Assembly (NCBI GenBank): GCA_035695065.1
Contig: DASSEW010000047.1
Coordinates: forward strand, 1 to 64,000
DNA length: 64,000 nt
Direction: 5' to 3'
Source: 66-474 sp035695065
GTDB lineage: Bacteria; Pseudomonadota; Gammaproteobacteria; Xanthomonadales; Rhodanobacteraceae
Shown piece after piece: positions 8,272-17,296 of the stretch; positions within the stretch are counted from its first letter, which is position 1; each line of letters starts with the position of its first letter. A model generated the notes under the pieces. It did not search any database. It was given only the letters and a program-made list of their open reading frames with translations, and was not told the origin of the DNA. A program made the position numbers and the translations under genes.

Positions 8272-9078
8272 TCAGCGGGTCTCGTAGCGGGACAGGTTGC
8301 GCAACTGCTTTTCGCCGCGGCGCGAGCGGAAGAAGTCGCGGATGAAAGGATGGTCGAAGCCGGCCACTTCCTGCAGCGTGCCCACGGCGATCAATTTGCC
8401 TTCGTCCAGCACCGCGATGCGGTCGCTGAGCGTGGCCATGCTGTAGAGATCGTGGGTGACCATCATCACCGTGAGGTTCAGTTCCTTGTGCAGCGAGCCG
8501 AGCAGGGCGTCGAACTCCGACGACGAAGCCGGATCGAGCCCGGTGGTCGGTTCGTCCAGGAACAGCAGCTCGGCTTCCAGCATCAGCGCGCGCGCCAGCG
8601 CCGCGCGCTTCAACATGCCGCCGGACAATTCGGCAGGGCGTTTCCAGGCGTCCTCGGCCTTGAGCCCGACCATGTACAGCTTCAGTGCCACGCTTTCGCG
8701 CACCATGGCTTCGTCGATCGTCCAGCCTTCCTTGCGCAATTCGCGCATCGGAAAGGCGATGTTGTCGAACACGCTGAAGGCGCTGAACAACGCGCCGTGC
8801 TGGAACAGCACGCCCCAGCGGCGGCGCAGCAGGCGCGCGGCTTCGCCGTCCAGTTCGTGCAGTGCGCTGCCGAGCACGCGGATCGATCCCGCATCGGGTT
8901 TGATCAGCCCGATCACTTCGTGCAGCAGCGTGGACTTGCCCGAGCCCGAGGTGCCGATCACCGACAGGAATTCGCCGCGGCGGACTTCGAGGTCGATGCC
9001 GTTGTGCACGCGCTGCCTGCCGAACCGCTTGTGCAGGTCGTTGACGCTGATCACCGCTTGTTCGTTCGGCGCATGCAT
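8272..9078 (-). CDS. MlaF-like ABC transporter ATPase
   Basis: The protein has 268 residues with all ABC motifs: Walker A GTSGSGKST (42-50), Q-loop Q93, signature LSGGM (151-155), Walker B LLFLDE (171-176) and the switch histidine in MMVTHD. The LSGGM signature and overall similarity match the lipid-transport (Mla/Ttg2) ATPases. It energises the adjacent permease. It sits 7 bp after the permease gene and abuts the MCE gene, within one operon. Confidence 0.93.
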   Translation of the reverse strand: MHAPNEQAVISVNDLHKRFGRQRVHNGIDLEVRRGEFLSVIGTSGSGKSTLLHEVIGLIKPDAGSIRVLGSALHELDGEAARLLRRRWGVLFQHGALFSAFSVFDNIAFPMRELRKEGWTIDEAMVRESVALKLYMVGLKAEDAWKRPAELSGGMLKRAALARALMLEAELLFLDEPTTGLDPASSSEFDALLGSLHKELNLTVMMVTHDLYSMATLSDRIAVLDEGKLIAVGTLQEVAGFDHPFIRDFFRSRRGEKQLRNLSRYETR

Positions 9079-9085
9079 GGTGGTT

Positions 9086-10201
9086 TCAGAACAGGCCGAC
9101 GTTGGTGAGCGCCGCGCCGAGCGAGGCGTCGATCAGCAGGATCAGGGTGAGGCTTGTGACGACCGAAAGCGTGGTGTTGCGGCTCATGCCTTCGGTGTCG
9201 GGCGATGAGGTCATGCCGAAGTAGCAGCCGACCAGCGCGATCACGACGCCGAACAACATGCCCTTGCCGAGGCCGATCCAGTAATTGACGATCTGCACGT
9301 CGTGCATGGCCTGGCGCAGGAACAGCAGGTCGTTGATGCCGAGCGTCGCCGGCGCGCTGAGGGCACTGCCGAGCAGCGTGGCGAAGTCGGTCCAGATCAC
9401 CAGCAGCAGCATGCTGATCGCGGCGCCCACCACGCGTGGCAACGCAAGCCGCAGGCTGGGCGAGGAACCGAACGCGCGCAGCGCGTTGTATTCCTCGGTG
9501 ATGTGCATGGCGCCGATGCTGGCGGTGATGGCCGAGCCGGTGCGGCCGGCCATCAGCAGCCCGACCACGACCGGGCCCAGCTCGCGCGGCACCGCGGTGC
9601 TCATCATCCCGATCACCATTTGCGAGGCGCCGAACATCTTCAGCACCAACCCGACCTGGATCGTCATCACCGCGCCGACCAGCAGACCGATGCTGCCGAG
9701 CAGCAGCATGGAAGTCGCGCCGATGCGATAGACGTTGGCCGAGATTTCCTTCCACGGGATCACGCGCGGATGGGTGAGGCAGTAGGTGATGTCGACCATC
9801 AGTTGCCCGAGCAGCAGCAGGATGCCGCCGCCGATTTCCAGCACCGACAGCACGCCTGCGCCGAGGCGCTCCAGCCAGTTGCCCGGCTTGAAATGGGCGG
9901 GGCGGCGCAGTGGTGGGGTGTCGGCGATCCGCTGCAGGAGATGACGCTGATCCTCGCGGCAATCCAGTTGCTCCGGGAACCGGCCCTCCCAGGCCTTCCA
10001 CAACACCAGCGCGCCGGTGCTGTCCAGCGCTTCCACTTCGCGCAGGTCCCAGCGGTAATCGCGCGGCGCCTTCAACCGCCGGAACTCGCGCAGCAGCCGC
10101 CGGCGGCGCTGCCTGTCCACCAGCAGGCTCCATGAGCCCGACAGCGCGATGCGCCGCTCGCCCTCACGCTTCCACGCCGGATGTGATGCGCTTTCTGTCA
10201 T
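9086..10201 (-). CDS. MlaE-like ABC permease with fused STAS-like N-terminus
   Basis: The protein has 371 residues. Residues 1-110 form a soluble domain (ALSGSWSLL, DLREVEALDSTGALVLWKAW) resembling the STAS protein MlaB. The remainder is a MlaE permease with about five spans and the conserved central segment ELGPVVVGLLMAGRTGSA. In E. coli MlaB is separate, so here the two subunits appear to be one polypeptide, a known arrangement in other bacteria. It is the first gene of the operon. No mlaC-type periplasmic carrier gene is adjacent. Confidence 0.92.
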   Translation of the reverse strand: MTESASHPAWKREGERRIALSGSWSLLVDRQRRRRLLREFRRLKAPRDYRWDLREVEALDSTGALVLWKAWEGRFPEQLDCREDQRHLLQRIADTPPLRRPAHFKPGNWLERLGAGVLSVLEIGGGILLLLGQLMVDITYCLTHPRVIPWKEISANVYRIGATSMLLLGSIGLLVGAVMTIQVGLVLKMFGASQMVIGMMSTAVPRELGPVVVGLLMAGRTGSAITASIGAMHITEEYNALRAFGSSPSLRLALPRVVGAAISMLLLVIWTDFATLLGSALSAPATLGINDLLFLRQAMHDVQIVNYWIGLGKGMLFGVVIALVGCYFGMTSSPDTEGMSRNTTLSVVTSLTLILLIDASLGAALTNVGLF

Positions 10202-10424
10202 GCACGAATCGTGTGCTGGCCGTCAGGCAAGCCAATCCCAAACACGCGGTGAAAGGCCGGTGAAAAGCAGAGACACACGTTGAATGTGGCACGCACGGTG
10301 CGCGTGCTGCGTGATGACGGGGCGAGCTGCCGCCGTGGTGATATGCGGAAGGCCGGCTTCGCACCACCGGGTGCGTTTCGGCCGGTGCTAGAGTGCGGCT
10401 TCCCCGTGACCGTCTTCCGTCCTG

Positions 10425-11561
10425 ATGCAACTCGTCCGCACGTCTTGTCGTTTCACGCGCTGGACCGTGGCTTGCCTGGCGCTGCTCGCGGCATCCTTCG
10501 CCGCTGCCGCAGCTTCCGCTCCGCGGCTGGTGGGATACGTCGGCGCGGAGGCCGATCCGGCGCGCATCGAGGCGAAGCGCTTGAGCGCCGCCATCTTCGC
10601 GTTCGCGGAGATCCGCGACGGCCGCGTGGTGCTGGACGCGAAGCATGAGCAGGCGTTCGCGCGTCTGCGCGATTCGCTGCGCGAGCGCAGCCCGGACATC
10701 AAGCTGCTGATTTCGGTCGGCGGCTGGGGCGCGGACGGGTTTTCGGATGCCGCGCTGACCGATGCCTCGCGCCAGCAGTTTGCGCGCAGTGCCCTCGCGC
10801 TGCTGCTGAAGGAACACGCCGACGGCCTGGACGTGGACTGGGAATATCCGGGCCACCACGAAAGCGGCATCGTGTCGCGCGACGCCGACCGCGAGGACTT
10901 CACCGCGCTCGTGTCGACCTTGCGCAGCACGTTCGACCGCGCTTCTGCGCAAGACGGGAACGCCCCGCGGCATCTGCTGCTGACGGCGGCGCTGGCGGAC
11001 GGCCAGTACGTGGATCACGTGCAGCTTGCCGCCGTGGCACGGCAGCTGGACTGGATCAACCTGATGACCTACGACTTCAACAACTCGCTGACGCTGACCA
11101 CGGGCAACCATGCCGGCCTGTTCCGCTCGGCCGCGTCGCACGATCCGCACGACAGCAACGCCGACGGCGCTGTGCGCCAGTTGCTCGCCGCGGGGGTGCC
11201 GGCCGGCAAGATCGTGATCGGCGCGGCGTTCTACGCGCGCGCATTCGGCGAGGTGCGCGACCGCGATCACGGCCTCTACCAGCCGTACGGCAAATACCTC
11301 ACGACGTACAACTGGCCGCAACTCGTGGCCGGTTACATCGATCGCAACGGCTACAAGCGTTACTGGGACGCGCAGGCGCAGGCGCCGTATTTGTGGAATG
11401 CGCACACGCACACCTTCATCAGCTACGAGGATCCGCAGTCGCTGCGCGCCAAGACGCGTTACGTGGAAGCGCACCACCTTGGCGGCGTGATGTACTGGGA
11501 GCAGAGCCTCGATCCCGACAACAAGTTGTTCGACGCGCTGGCGGGTGCGCTGGGTCGCTGA
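10425..11561 (+). CDS. secreted glycoside hydrolase family 18 protein (chitinase-like)
   Basis: The protein has 378 residues. A signal peptide (TVACLALLAASFAAAAASA, cleavage near 32) precedes a GH18 barrel. The catalytic DGLDVDWE is at 133-140 with Glu140 as the acid, SVGGWG forms the second conserved strand, and LMTYDF carries the substrate-assisting Tyr/Asp. It is expected to hydrolyse chitin or chitooligosaccharides, or to act on another N-acetylglucosamine polymer, outside the cytoplasm. No carbohydrate-binding module is visible. It is transcribed in the direction of the M14 peptidase gene. Confidence 0.92.
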   Translation: MQLVRTSCRFTRWTVACLALLAASFAAAAASAPRLVGYVGAEADPARIEAKRLSAAIFAFAEIRDGRVVLDAKHEQAFARLRDSLRERSPDIKLLISVGGWGADGFSDAALTDASRQQFARSALALLLKEHADGLDVDWEYPGHHESGIVSRDADREDFTALVSTLRSTFDRASAQDGNAPRHLLLTAALADGQYVDHVQLAAVARQLDWINLMTYDFNNSLTLTTGNHAGLFRSAASHDPHDSNADGAVRQLLAAGVPAGKIVIGAAFYARAFGEVRDRDHGLYQPYGKYLTTYNWPQLVAGYIDRNGYKRYWDAQAQAPYLWNAHTHTFISYEDPQSLRAKTRYVEAHHLGGVMYWEQSLDPDNKLFDALAGALGR

Positions 11562-11608
11562 CGCGCGGATGCTAAAGTGCGCGTTTGTTCTGCACTGAAA
11601 CGACCGAC

Positions 11609-12520
11609 ATGATGACGTATCCCATCGGCACACCCGGCCAACCCTGGGGCGAGGCGGAGAAGGCGCAATGGCTTGCGCGCCAGCGCAGACAGCGCAGCCA
11701 CGCCGAGGAAGTGTTGGGCGCGATCGAGCGCCTGCGTGCGCGCTTCGACGTGGTGCAGTACGGAGCGCTCGAATATGCGCCCGATCGCTATCCGCTGATC
11801 GCGCTGAAGAGCCGCGACTGGAACGACGACCTGCCGATCGCGCTGGTCACCGGCGGCGTGCACGGGTACGAAACCAGCGGCGTACATGGCGCACTGCGCT
11901 TCGCGGAACATCATGCGGCCGATTACGCAGGCCGCGCGAATGTTGTCATTGTCCCGTGCGTGAGCCCGTGGGGCTACGAGCGCATCCACCGCTGGAACGC
12001 ACTGGCACTCGATCCCAATCGCTGTTTCCGCGCGGACAGTCCGGCGCCGGAATCCGCCGCGCTGATGCAGTTCGTCGCGCCGTTCCGCGATCGCGTGCTG
12101 GTGCACATCGACCTGCACGAAACCACCGACACGGACGAAAGCGAATTCCGTCCGGCGCTGGCCGCGCGCGACGGCGCGGCGTACGAGCCGGGCACCATTC
12201 CGGATGGTTTCTACCTGTGCGCCGACAGCGAAAATCCGCAACCGGCGTTCCAGCAGGCGATCATCGCGGCGGTGGCGAAGGTCACGCACATCGCGCCGGC
12301 CGATCCCGACGGCACCATCATCAGCTCGCAGGTGGTTGCGCCGGGCGTGATCGAATATCCGCTGATCGCGTGGGGGCTGTGCGCCGGCATCACCGCCGCG
12401 CGGTACACGACCACGACCGAGGTGTATCCGGACAGTCCGCGCGCCACGCCGGAACAGTGCAACGCTGCGCAGGCCACGGCCGCGTGTGCAGCGCTGGATT
12501 ACGCGCTGGCGCACCGGTAA
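11609..12520 (+). CDS. M14-family metallopeptidase (carboxypeptidase/aspartoacylase-like)
   Basis: The protein has about 303 residues and no signal peptide. The zinc ligands are visible as HGYE (His85, Glu88) in TGGVHGYETSG and the later histidine in HIDLHE. A candidate catalytic glutamate is in TTTTEVYPDS near the C-terminus. The sequence resembles cytoplasmic M14 zinc carboxypeptidases of the DUF2817/succinylglutamate-desuccinylase-like group; the substrate is unknown. Two adjacent ATG codons exist (11609 and 11612). It ends convergently 17 bp from the SDR gene. Confidence 0.85.
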   Translation: MMTYPIGTPGQPWGEAEKAQWLARQRRQRSHAEEVLGAIERLRARFDVVQYGALEYAPDRYPLIALKSRDWNDDLPIALVTGGVHGYETSGVHGALRFAEHHAADYAGRANVVIVPCVSPWGYERIHRWNALALDPNRCFRADSPAPESAALMQFVAPFRDRVLVHIDLHETTDTDESEFRPALAARDGAAYEPGTIPDGFYLCADSENPQPAFQQAIIAAVAKVTHIAPADPDGTIISSQVVAPGVIEYPLIAWGLCAGITAARYTTTTEVYPDSPRATPEQCNAAQATAACAALDYALAHR

Positions 12521-12537
12521 CGCGCTCACTCACGCGC

Positions 12538-13368
12538 TCAGCCGCGCCCCGTGAAGTGATCCATCGACGAATAGACCTTGAACACGCGGCCGGCCAGCCA
12601 GTCCCACGCCGGCAGCGGCAGCAGTCCGTGCAGGACGCGGCTCAGCGCCACGGTCCACGGCATCAGCACCTGCGGCTTGCCGTGCTTCATCGCTTGCCAT
12701 GCGCGATCCACCACGTACTCGGGTTCCAGCAGCGGCGTCAGCAGCGGTCCGCGTGCGCCGGCGAACATGCCGGTCTTGATGTAGCTCGGGATCAGCGTGG
12801 TCACGCGCACGTGGCCGTGACCCGCGCGTTGCAATTCGAGTCGCAGCGAATCGCTCCAGCCGATCATCGCCCACTTCGATGCGGTGTAGACGCTCATGCG
12901 CGGCACCGACAGCAGGCCCGATGCCGAGGCCACGTTGAGCAACCGTGACTCGCTGCCGCGCGCGATCATCGCCGGCAGGAATTCGCGCGCGACGTGCATC
13001 GGCGCGAGCGTGTTGACGCGGATGACAGGTTCGATGTCGCGCAGCGGATCGTGTTCCCAGAACGGCTTGCCGCGCACGATGCCGGCGTTGTTGATCACAA
13101 CATCCGGGTGGCCGACTTCGGCGCGCAGTTTCGCCGCCGCTTCCGCGATGGCGGCTTGCGATGCGAGGTCGACCACTTGCGCGAACACCTGCCCGCCGCG
13201 GGCGGCCAGTGCGTCGCGGGTCGCTTCCAGCGCGGCGGCATCGACATCCCACAGCACCGCGCCGGCCGCGCGTTCAGCCACCGCATGTTCGGCATACAGC
13301 CGGCCCATGCCCATCGCGGCGCCGGTGACGAGGACGATCCTGCCTTCGACCGTCTGCATGGCAGTCAT
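12538..13368 (-). CDS. short-chain dehydrogenase/reductase (SDR)
   Basis: The protein has 276 residues. The nucleotide-binding TGAAMGMG lies near residue 16, NNAG is present, and the catalytic Ser and YxxxK are in VASASG...YTASK. The classical SDR fold is followed by a C-terminal extension (LLPLPAWDWLAGRVFKVYSSMDHF) like that of SDRs acting on lipidic substrates, so a membrane-proximal acyl or sterol-like substrate is possible but unproven. The start overlaps the stop of the EAL gene (ATGA), so the two are translationally coupled. Confidence 0.88.
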   Translation of the reverse strand: MTAMQTVEGRIVLVTGAAMGMGRLYAEHAVAERAAGAVLWDVDAAALEATRDALAARGGQVFAQVVDLASQAAIAEAAAKLRAEVGHPDVVINNAGIVRGKPFWEHDPLRDIEPVIRVNTLAPMHVAREFLPAMIARGSESRLLNVASASGLLSVPRMSVYTASKWAMIGWSDSLRLELQRAGHGHVRVTTLIPSYIKTGMFAGARGPLLTPLLEPEYVVDRAWQAMKHGKPQVLMPWTVALSRVLHGLLPLPAWDWLAGRVFKVYSSMDHFTGRG

Positions 13369-14615
13369 TCGGATTGGGCGAGCGTTTGTCCCACGACTTC
13401 CGCAAGGTACTGCGTGGTGAATTCCGCCGCCGGTTGCGGCACGCCGAGGTGGAAACCCTGGCCGAGATCGCAGCCCATCTCGGTAAGCAGGCGCAGGGTT
13501 TCGGCGTCCTCGATGCCTTCGGCGGTTGCGGTCATGTCCAGCCGGTGCGCGAGGGCGATCACGGATTCCGCCAGCCGCGCCGAGCGCGGGTCGGCGCTGA
13601 TCGGCTGGATCAGCGTCTTGTCGATCTTCAGGTCGGTGGCCGGGAAGCGCCCGAGATAGGTGAGCGAGGCGTAGCCGGTGCCGAAGTCGTCGATCGCCAC
13701 GCGCATGCCGAAATCGCGCAGCTTGTCGAGCGTGCGCACGGTGAGGTCGAGGTTCTCCACCAGCGCCGTCTCGGTGAATTCGGCGATCACGTCGCCGGGC
13801 GCGACGCCCCAGATGTTCAGCGCGTCCATCAGTTGCTCGGGCACGCCGCCGTGCGCGAACGCGCGCGCGGACAGGTTGATCGCGATGCTCAGGCCCAGCC
13901 CGTTGAGCGCGGCCGCGTGGCGGAAGCTGGCGTTGACGCTCCAGTGCGTCAGCGCGACGATCAGGTCGCTCTGTTCGGCGAAGGTGACGAACTGGTCCGG
14001 CGAAATCGCGCCCTTGCGCGGGCTGTTCCAGCGTGCCAGCGATTCCACGCCGACCACGCGCGCGCTGCCCAGCTCCCATACCGGCTGGAAGAACGTGCGC
14101 AGGTGGTTGGCTTCGATGCCTTCGCGCAGTTCGCGGTAGTCGATGTCGACGCGGCTGTCCTGCTCGTTGAAGAACGCGCTCGCCGCGCTGCTGCGCGCGG
14201 CGTGGTGCAGCGCCATCTGCGTGCGCCGCCAGAGCGTATCGGCATCGGTTCCGTCCTGCGGGAAGAAGGCCATGCCGATCCGCAACCGGCCTTGCCAGGG
14301 CACGCTGTCGTGGTTGAGCGGGCGTTCGAAGGCCTGGAACAGGCGCGTGGTCGCGAGCAGCGCGTGGTTGCGCGCGGGCAGGTCCGGCAGCACCACCGCG
14401 AACAGTTCGTCGCCGGCGCGGAAGATTTCATCCTGCGGGCGCAGCGCTTCCCGGATCACGCGCTCGGCGTCGGCTTCCGCGTCTTCACCGCAAGCGCTGC
14501 CGTAGCGGATGCCGACTTCGCGCAGGTCGCACACGCACGCGGCCATCACCGCGAAACCCGTGCCTGCGCCGATGCGGCGATCGATGGCGGCGAGGATCTC
14601 GCGCTGATTCAGCAT
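13365..14615 (-). CDS. degenerate-GGDEF/EAL cyclic-di-GMP phosphodiesterase
   Basis: The protein has 416 residues and no membrane segment. Residues about 1-150 are a GGDEF-fold domain whose active site has decayed to RAGDE (66-70). Residues about 160-405 are an EAL domain in which the signature reads ESLARW (191-196). The other catalytic elements seem present: INLSA, FTETALVE, DDFGTG, LKIDK, AEGIE and GQGF. It could therefore still hydrolyse c-di-GMP, with the GGDEF part acting as a sensor or scaffold. It is clustered with HD-GYP and GGDEF genes on the same strand. Confidence 0.9.
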   Translation of the reverse strand: MLNQREILAAIDRRIGAGTGFAVMAACVCDLREVGIRYGSACGEDAEADAERVIREALRPQDEIFRAGDELFAVVLPDLPARNHALLATTRLFQAFERPLNHDSVPWQGRLRIGMAFFPQDGTDADTLWRRTQMALHHAARSSAASAFFNEQDSRVDIDYRELREGIEANHLRTFFQPVWELGSARVVGVESLARWNSPRKGAISPDQFVTFAEQSDLIVALTHWSVNASFRHAAALNGLGLSIAINLSARAFAHGGVPEQLMDALNIWGVAPGDVIAEFTETALVENLDLTVRTLDKLRDFGMRVAIDDFGTGYASLTYLGRFPATDLKIDKTLIQPISADPRSARLAESVIALAHRLDMTATAEGIEDAETLRLLTEMGCDLGQGFHLGVPQPAAEFTTQYLAEVVGQTLAQSE

Positions 14616-14629
14616 GGCTCACCCAGGAG

Positions 14630-15847
14630 TCAGGTCGCCAGAAGGCCGGCGGTGTTGATGGGATATTCGCCCACGGCCACGCTGCGCACAATCTCGATCG
14701 CGCTGCGGTCGTTGGCCTGGTTCAACAAGTCGAAAGGCTGGAAATCGTTCAGCGGCTGCTTTTCCGGCGAGGTCAGCAGCAGCACCCGCGGACGCAATCG
14801 GCGCACGCGGTTCTGCATCATCACCATCGCGATCTCGCCGGAGCTGAGTTCCACCAGCGAGCCGGTGGGATAGACGCCGAGACAGGCCTGGAACTGTTCA
14901 ACCAGTTCGGCCTGGAACAGCGTGTTGCGCGCGCGATAGATCTGCTGCAGCGCGTGGTGCCGCGACATCGCCGCGCGATACGGACGCACGCTGATCATCG
15001 CGTCGTAGCTGTCGATGATGCCGAGCATGCGCGCGGGCATCGGGATGGTGCCGCCGATCAGGCGCTCCGGGTAGCCGCTGCCGTCGAAGCGTTCGTGGTG
15101 CGAGCGCAGCACCGCGTTCACGTCGGGATCGTTGATGCCCGATTCCTGCAGGATCGCGATGCCGTGGCCGATGTGGCTGTGCACGACGCCGAGTTCTTCC
15201 GGAGTCAGCGCGCGCGGGCTCTGCAACAGTTCCTCCGGGATGCGGGTCTTGCCGATGTCCATCAGCAGGCCGCCGGCTGCGAGGCTGAACACGGTGTCCT
15301 CGTGCAGGCCCATGTGCCGGCCCATCGCGGCGGCCAGCGCGCTGCAGCCGATCGCATGGCTGTAGGTGTAGCTGTCGTGCTTGCGCAGGCCTTCCAGGTA
15401 CAGGAATGCATCGGCGCTGCGCAGCACGCTCGCGACCAGCGGACGCACGGCGCTTTCGACGTGCTCGACCGACAGCTCGCGGCCGCTGGCGACGTCGGCG
15501 TAGATGCGATCGACCATTTCGGTGGCGGTACCCAGCGCCTGCTGCGCGCTCGGCAGTTCGTCTTCGACACTGACCTTGTCGGGATAACGGATCGCGCGGA
15601 CGAAGCGTTGTTCCGGACGGCGCTCCGCGCTCTTCAGCAGGCGCGAGTGGTCGATCAGGTCGCGGTGGCGATCGATGTAGACGTATTCGCACAACTCGCG
15701 CAGCGCGCGCACGTCGTCCTGCGTGCGCAGTTCGACGCCCTGCAGCGGAAACGGCGTGCCTTCCCAGGGCCGGTCGAGCCTGCAGACGAACATGCCGACG
15801 CGGAGGTCGGCAGCGGCGATACGGGTTTCCTCGATTTCAGTGGTCAC
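14630..15847 (-). CDS. DUF3391-HD-GYP domain protein with altered HD motif
   Basis: The protein has 405 residues. Residues 1-130 form a DUF3391 domain (IAAADLRVGMFVCRLDRPW) and residues about 150-330 an HD-GYP domain ending in HHERFDGSGYP (250-260). The metal-binding His of the HD doublet is replaced: the motif reads LLMDIGK (194-200) instead of LLHDIGK. HD-GYP proteins hydrolyse c-di-GMP, so activity here is doubtful. No ATG fits the family N-terminus; a GTG start with GGA upstream was chosen. It ends 14 bp before the EAL gene. Confidence 0.88.
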   Translation of the reverse strand: MTTEIEETRIAAADLRVGMFVCRLDRPWEGTPFPLQGVELRTQDDVRALRELCEYVYIDRHRDLIDHSRLLKSAERRPEQRFVRAIRYPDKVSVEDELPSAQQALGTATEMVDRIYADVASGRELSVEHVESAVRPLVASVLRSADAFLYLEGLRKHDSYTYSHAIGCSALAAAMGRHMGLHEDTVFSLAAGGLLMDIGKTRIPEELLQSPRALTPEELGVVHSHIGHGIAILQESGINDPDVNAVLRSHHERFDGSGYPERLIGGTIPMPARMLGIIDSYDAMISVRPYRAAMSRHHALQQIYRARNTLFQAELVEQFQACLGVYPTGSLVELSSGEIAMVMMQNRVRRLRPRVLLLTSPEKQPLNDFQPFDLLNQANDRSAIEIVRSVAVGEYPINTAGLLAT

Positions 15848-16009
15848 GCTGGTTCCAGGGGGATCGCAGGCATCGCGGCGAATGCCGCGCCCTCGGCTGC
15901 GATCGGGTGTTTCGATCGGGAAGGGTATCAAGCAAGAACGGAGCCCACGCAAGTGCCGCAAGATGGATGCGCAGCCTACCAGCGGGCGTGGGTGCGTGCC
16001 GCGACGTGG

Positions 16010-17236
16010 CTACAAGTGCCGCACGACCGCGGCGGATTCGGGCACCGGCTCGACACTCTCGTCGGCAACCACCACGTTGTTGCGGCCGTTCTGCTTGGCC
16101 CGGTACAGCGCCGCGTCGGCGCGTTCGAACAAGGTTTGCGCGGCGTAGCCGGTTTCGCCATTGGCCTGGGCCACGCCCATGCTGAGGCTGAGACCCGGCA
16201 GCGGCGGATCGGCCAGCAGCGCGCGTTCGAATACCGCGGCGCGAATGGCATTGGCGATTCCGGCCGTCGCGTCCAGCGACTGGCCGGCGCAGGCGATCAT
16301 GAATTCGTCACCGCCGAAGCGCCCGAACAGGTCGTCGCTCACCAGGTGCTCGCGCACGATGCCTGCCACCAGTGTCAGTGCGCGGTCGCCGGAGGAGTGC
16401 CCGAGCTTGTCGTTGATCGTCTTGAAGTGGTCCAGGTCGAACATGATGAGATTCAGCGGCTGGTTGTAGCGCGCGAGGTGATCCAGCCGCTCGCGCAACT
16501 CGGTGCCGAACGCCAGCCGGTTGAGCACGCCGGTGAGCGGATCCTGCGTGGAGAGCTGGCGCAACTGCTGCGATTTTTCCTTGAGGTTGCGATGCGCCGA
16601 TTCGAGCACGCGCTGCTGTCGCGACAGATACGCGGCCTCGTTCGCCAGCGCGCGGCTGCGGCGCAGGGAAATCCACCACGCGCACAACACCGTGGCAAGG
16701 ATCGGCAGCAGCAGCCAGCTCAGCGAGCGCGCGGATGGACCTTTGCTCGCGGGCGCTGCGGCTTCGGTGGGATTCGCATGCGCGGCGATCACCGTTTGTA
16801 CGGCCGGGCTGCGGGCGGAAGCATTCGCGATCGACGGCGCACTGGCCGTTGCCGGTTCGTCCCAACCGGGCGGCGGCCAGGGTGCTTCGGCTTGCTTCTG
16901 CGCGCCTGCGTCCTGCGTCGGGTTCGCTGCGGTGTTCGATGCGTCGGTCGCGTTTGCAGCGTTCGGTTCGGTCGCCGCCGTCACCGTTGCCGGTTGCGGC
17001 GTGGTCACCGCGTTGGTCACCGCGGGCGGCTGGATTTGCGAGGGCGGGGGAGGTGGCGGCGGCAAGCGCATGCCCGGCGGTGGCGTGCCGAAGGGAGGTG
17101 GCGGGCCGCCATCCGGTGTCGGCGGCGGCTGCCAGCCCGGTGGCGGTTGCGGAGGCGGGTTCGCGAATGCGCTGCCGGCCAGCAGCATCAGCAATGCGCC
17201 GGCGAGGCATCGATGAAAGACAAGATTGGGACGCAT
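16010..17236 (-). CDS. membrane GGDEF diguanylate cyclase with proline-rich periplasmic region
   Basis: The protein has 408 residues. A signal sequence (about 5-25) is followed by a long low-complexity exported region rich in Pro, Ala and Thr, including a run of seven prolines. A transmembrane helix (LSWLLLPILATVLCAWWISL), a coiled linker and a GGDEF domain (about 245-400) with intact FGGDEF follow. It should synthesise c-di-GMP in the cytoplasm. The proline-rich exterior could sense or bind cell-wall material, which is inference. The start MRPNLVF was preferred over an upstream ATG because it positions the signal peptide correctly. Confidence 0.88.
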   Translation of the reverse strand: MRPNLVFHRCLAGALLMLLAGSAFANPPPQPPPGWQPPPTPDGGPPPPFGTPPPGMRLPPPPPPPSQIQPPAVTNAVTTPQPATVTAATEPNAANATDASNTAANPTQDAGAQKQAEAPWPPPGWDEPATASAPSIANASARSPAVQTVIAAHANPTEAAAPASKGPSARSLSWLLLPILATVLCAWWISLRRSRALANEAAYLSRQQRVLESAHRNLKEKSQQLRQLSTQDPLTGVLNRLAFGTELRERLDHLARYNQPLNLIMFDLDHFKTINDKLGHSSGDRALTLVAGIVREHLVSDDLFGRFGGDEFMIACAGQSLDATAGIANAIRAAVFERALLADPPLPGLSLSMGVAQANGETGYAAQTLFERADAALYRAKQNGRNNVVVADESVEPVPESAAVVRHL

Positions 17237-17296
17237 CGCGTTGTTCCGCCCGGGTCGCGATGCGCGCAATTTACCGGAACCGCACGCGTCAGTGAA

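Noticed and set aside
7288..9108. Plus-strand open frame of 606 codons opposite the MCE and ATPase genes
   Set aside because: The minus strand encodes well-recognised Mla-type proteins with complete motifs. The plus-strand translation has none.
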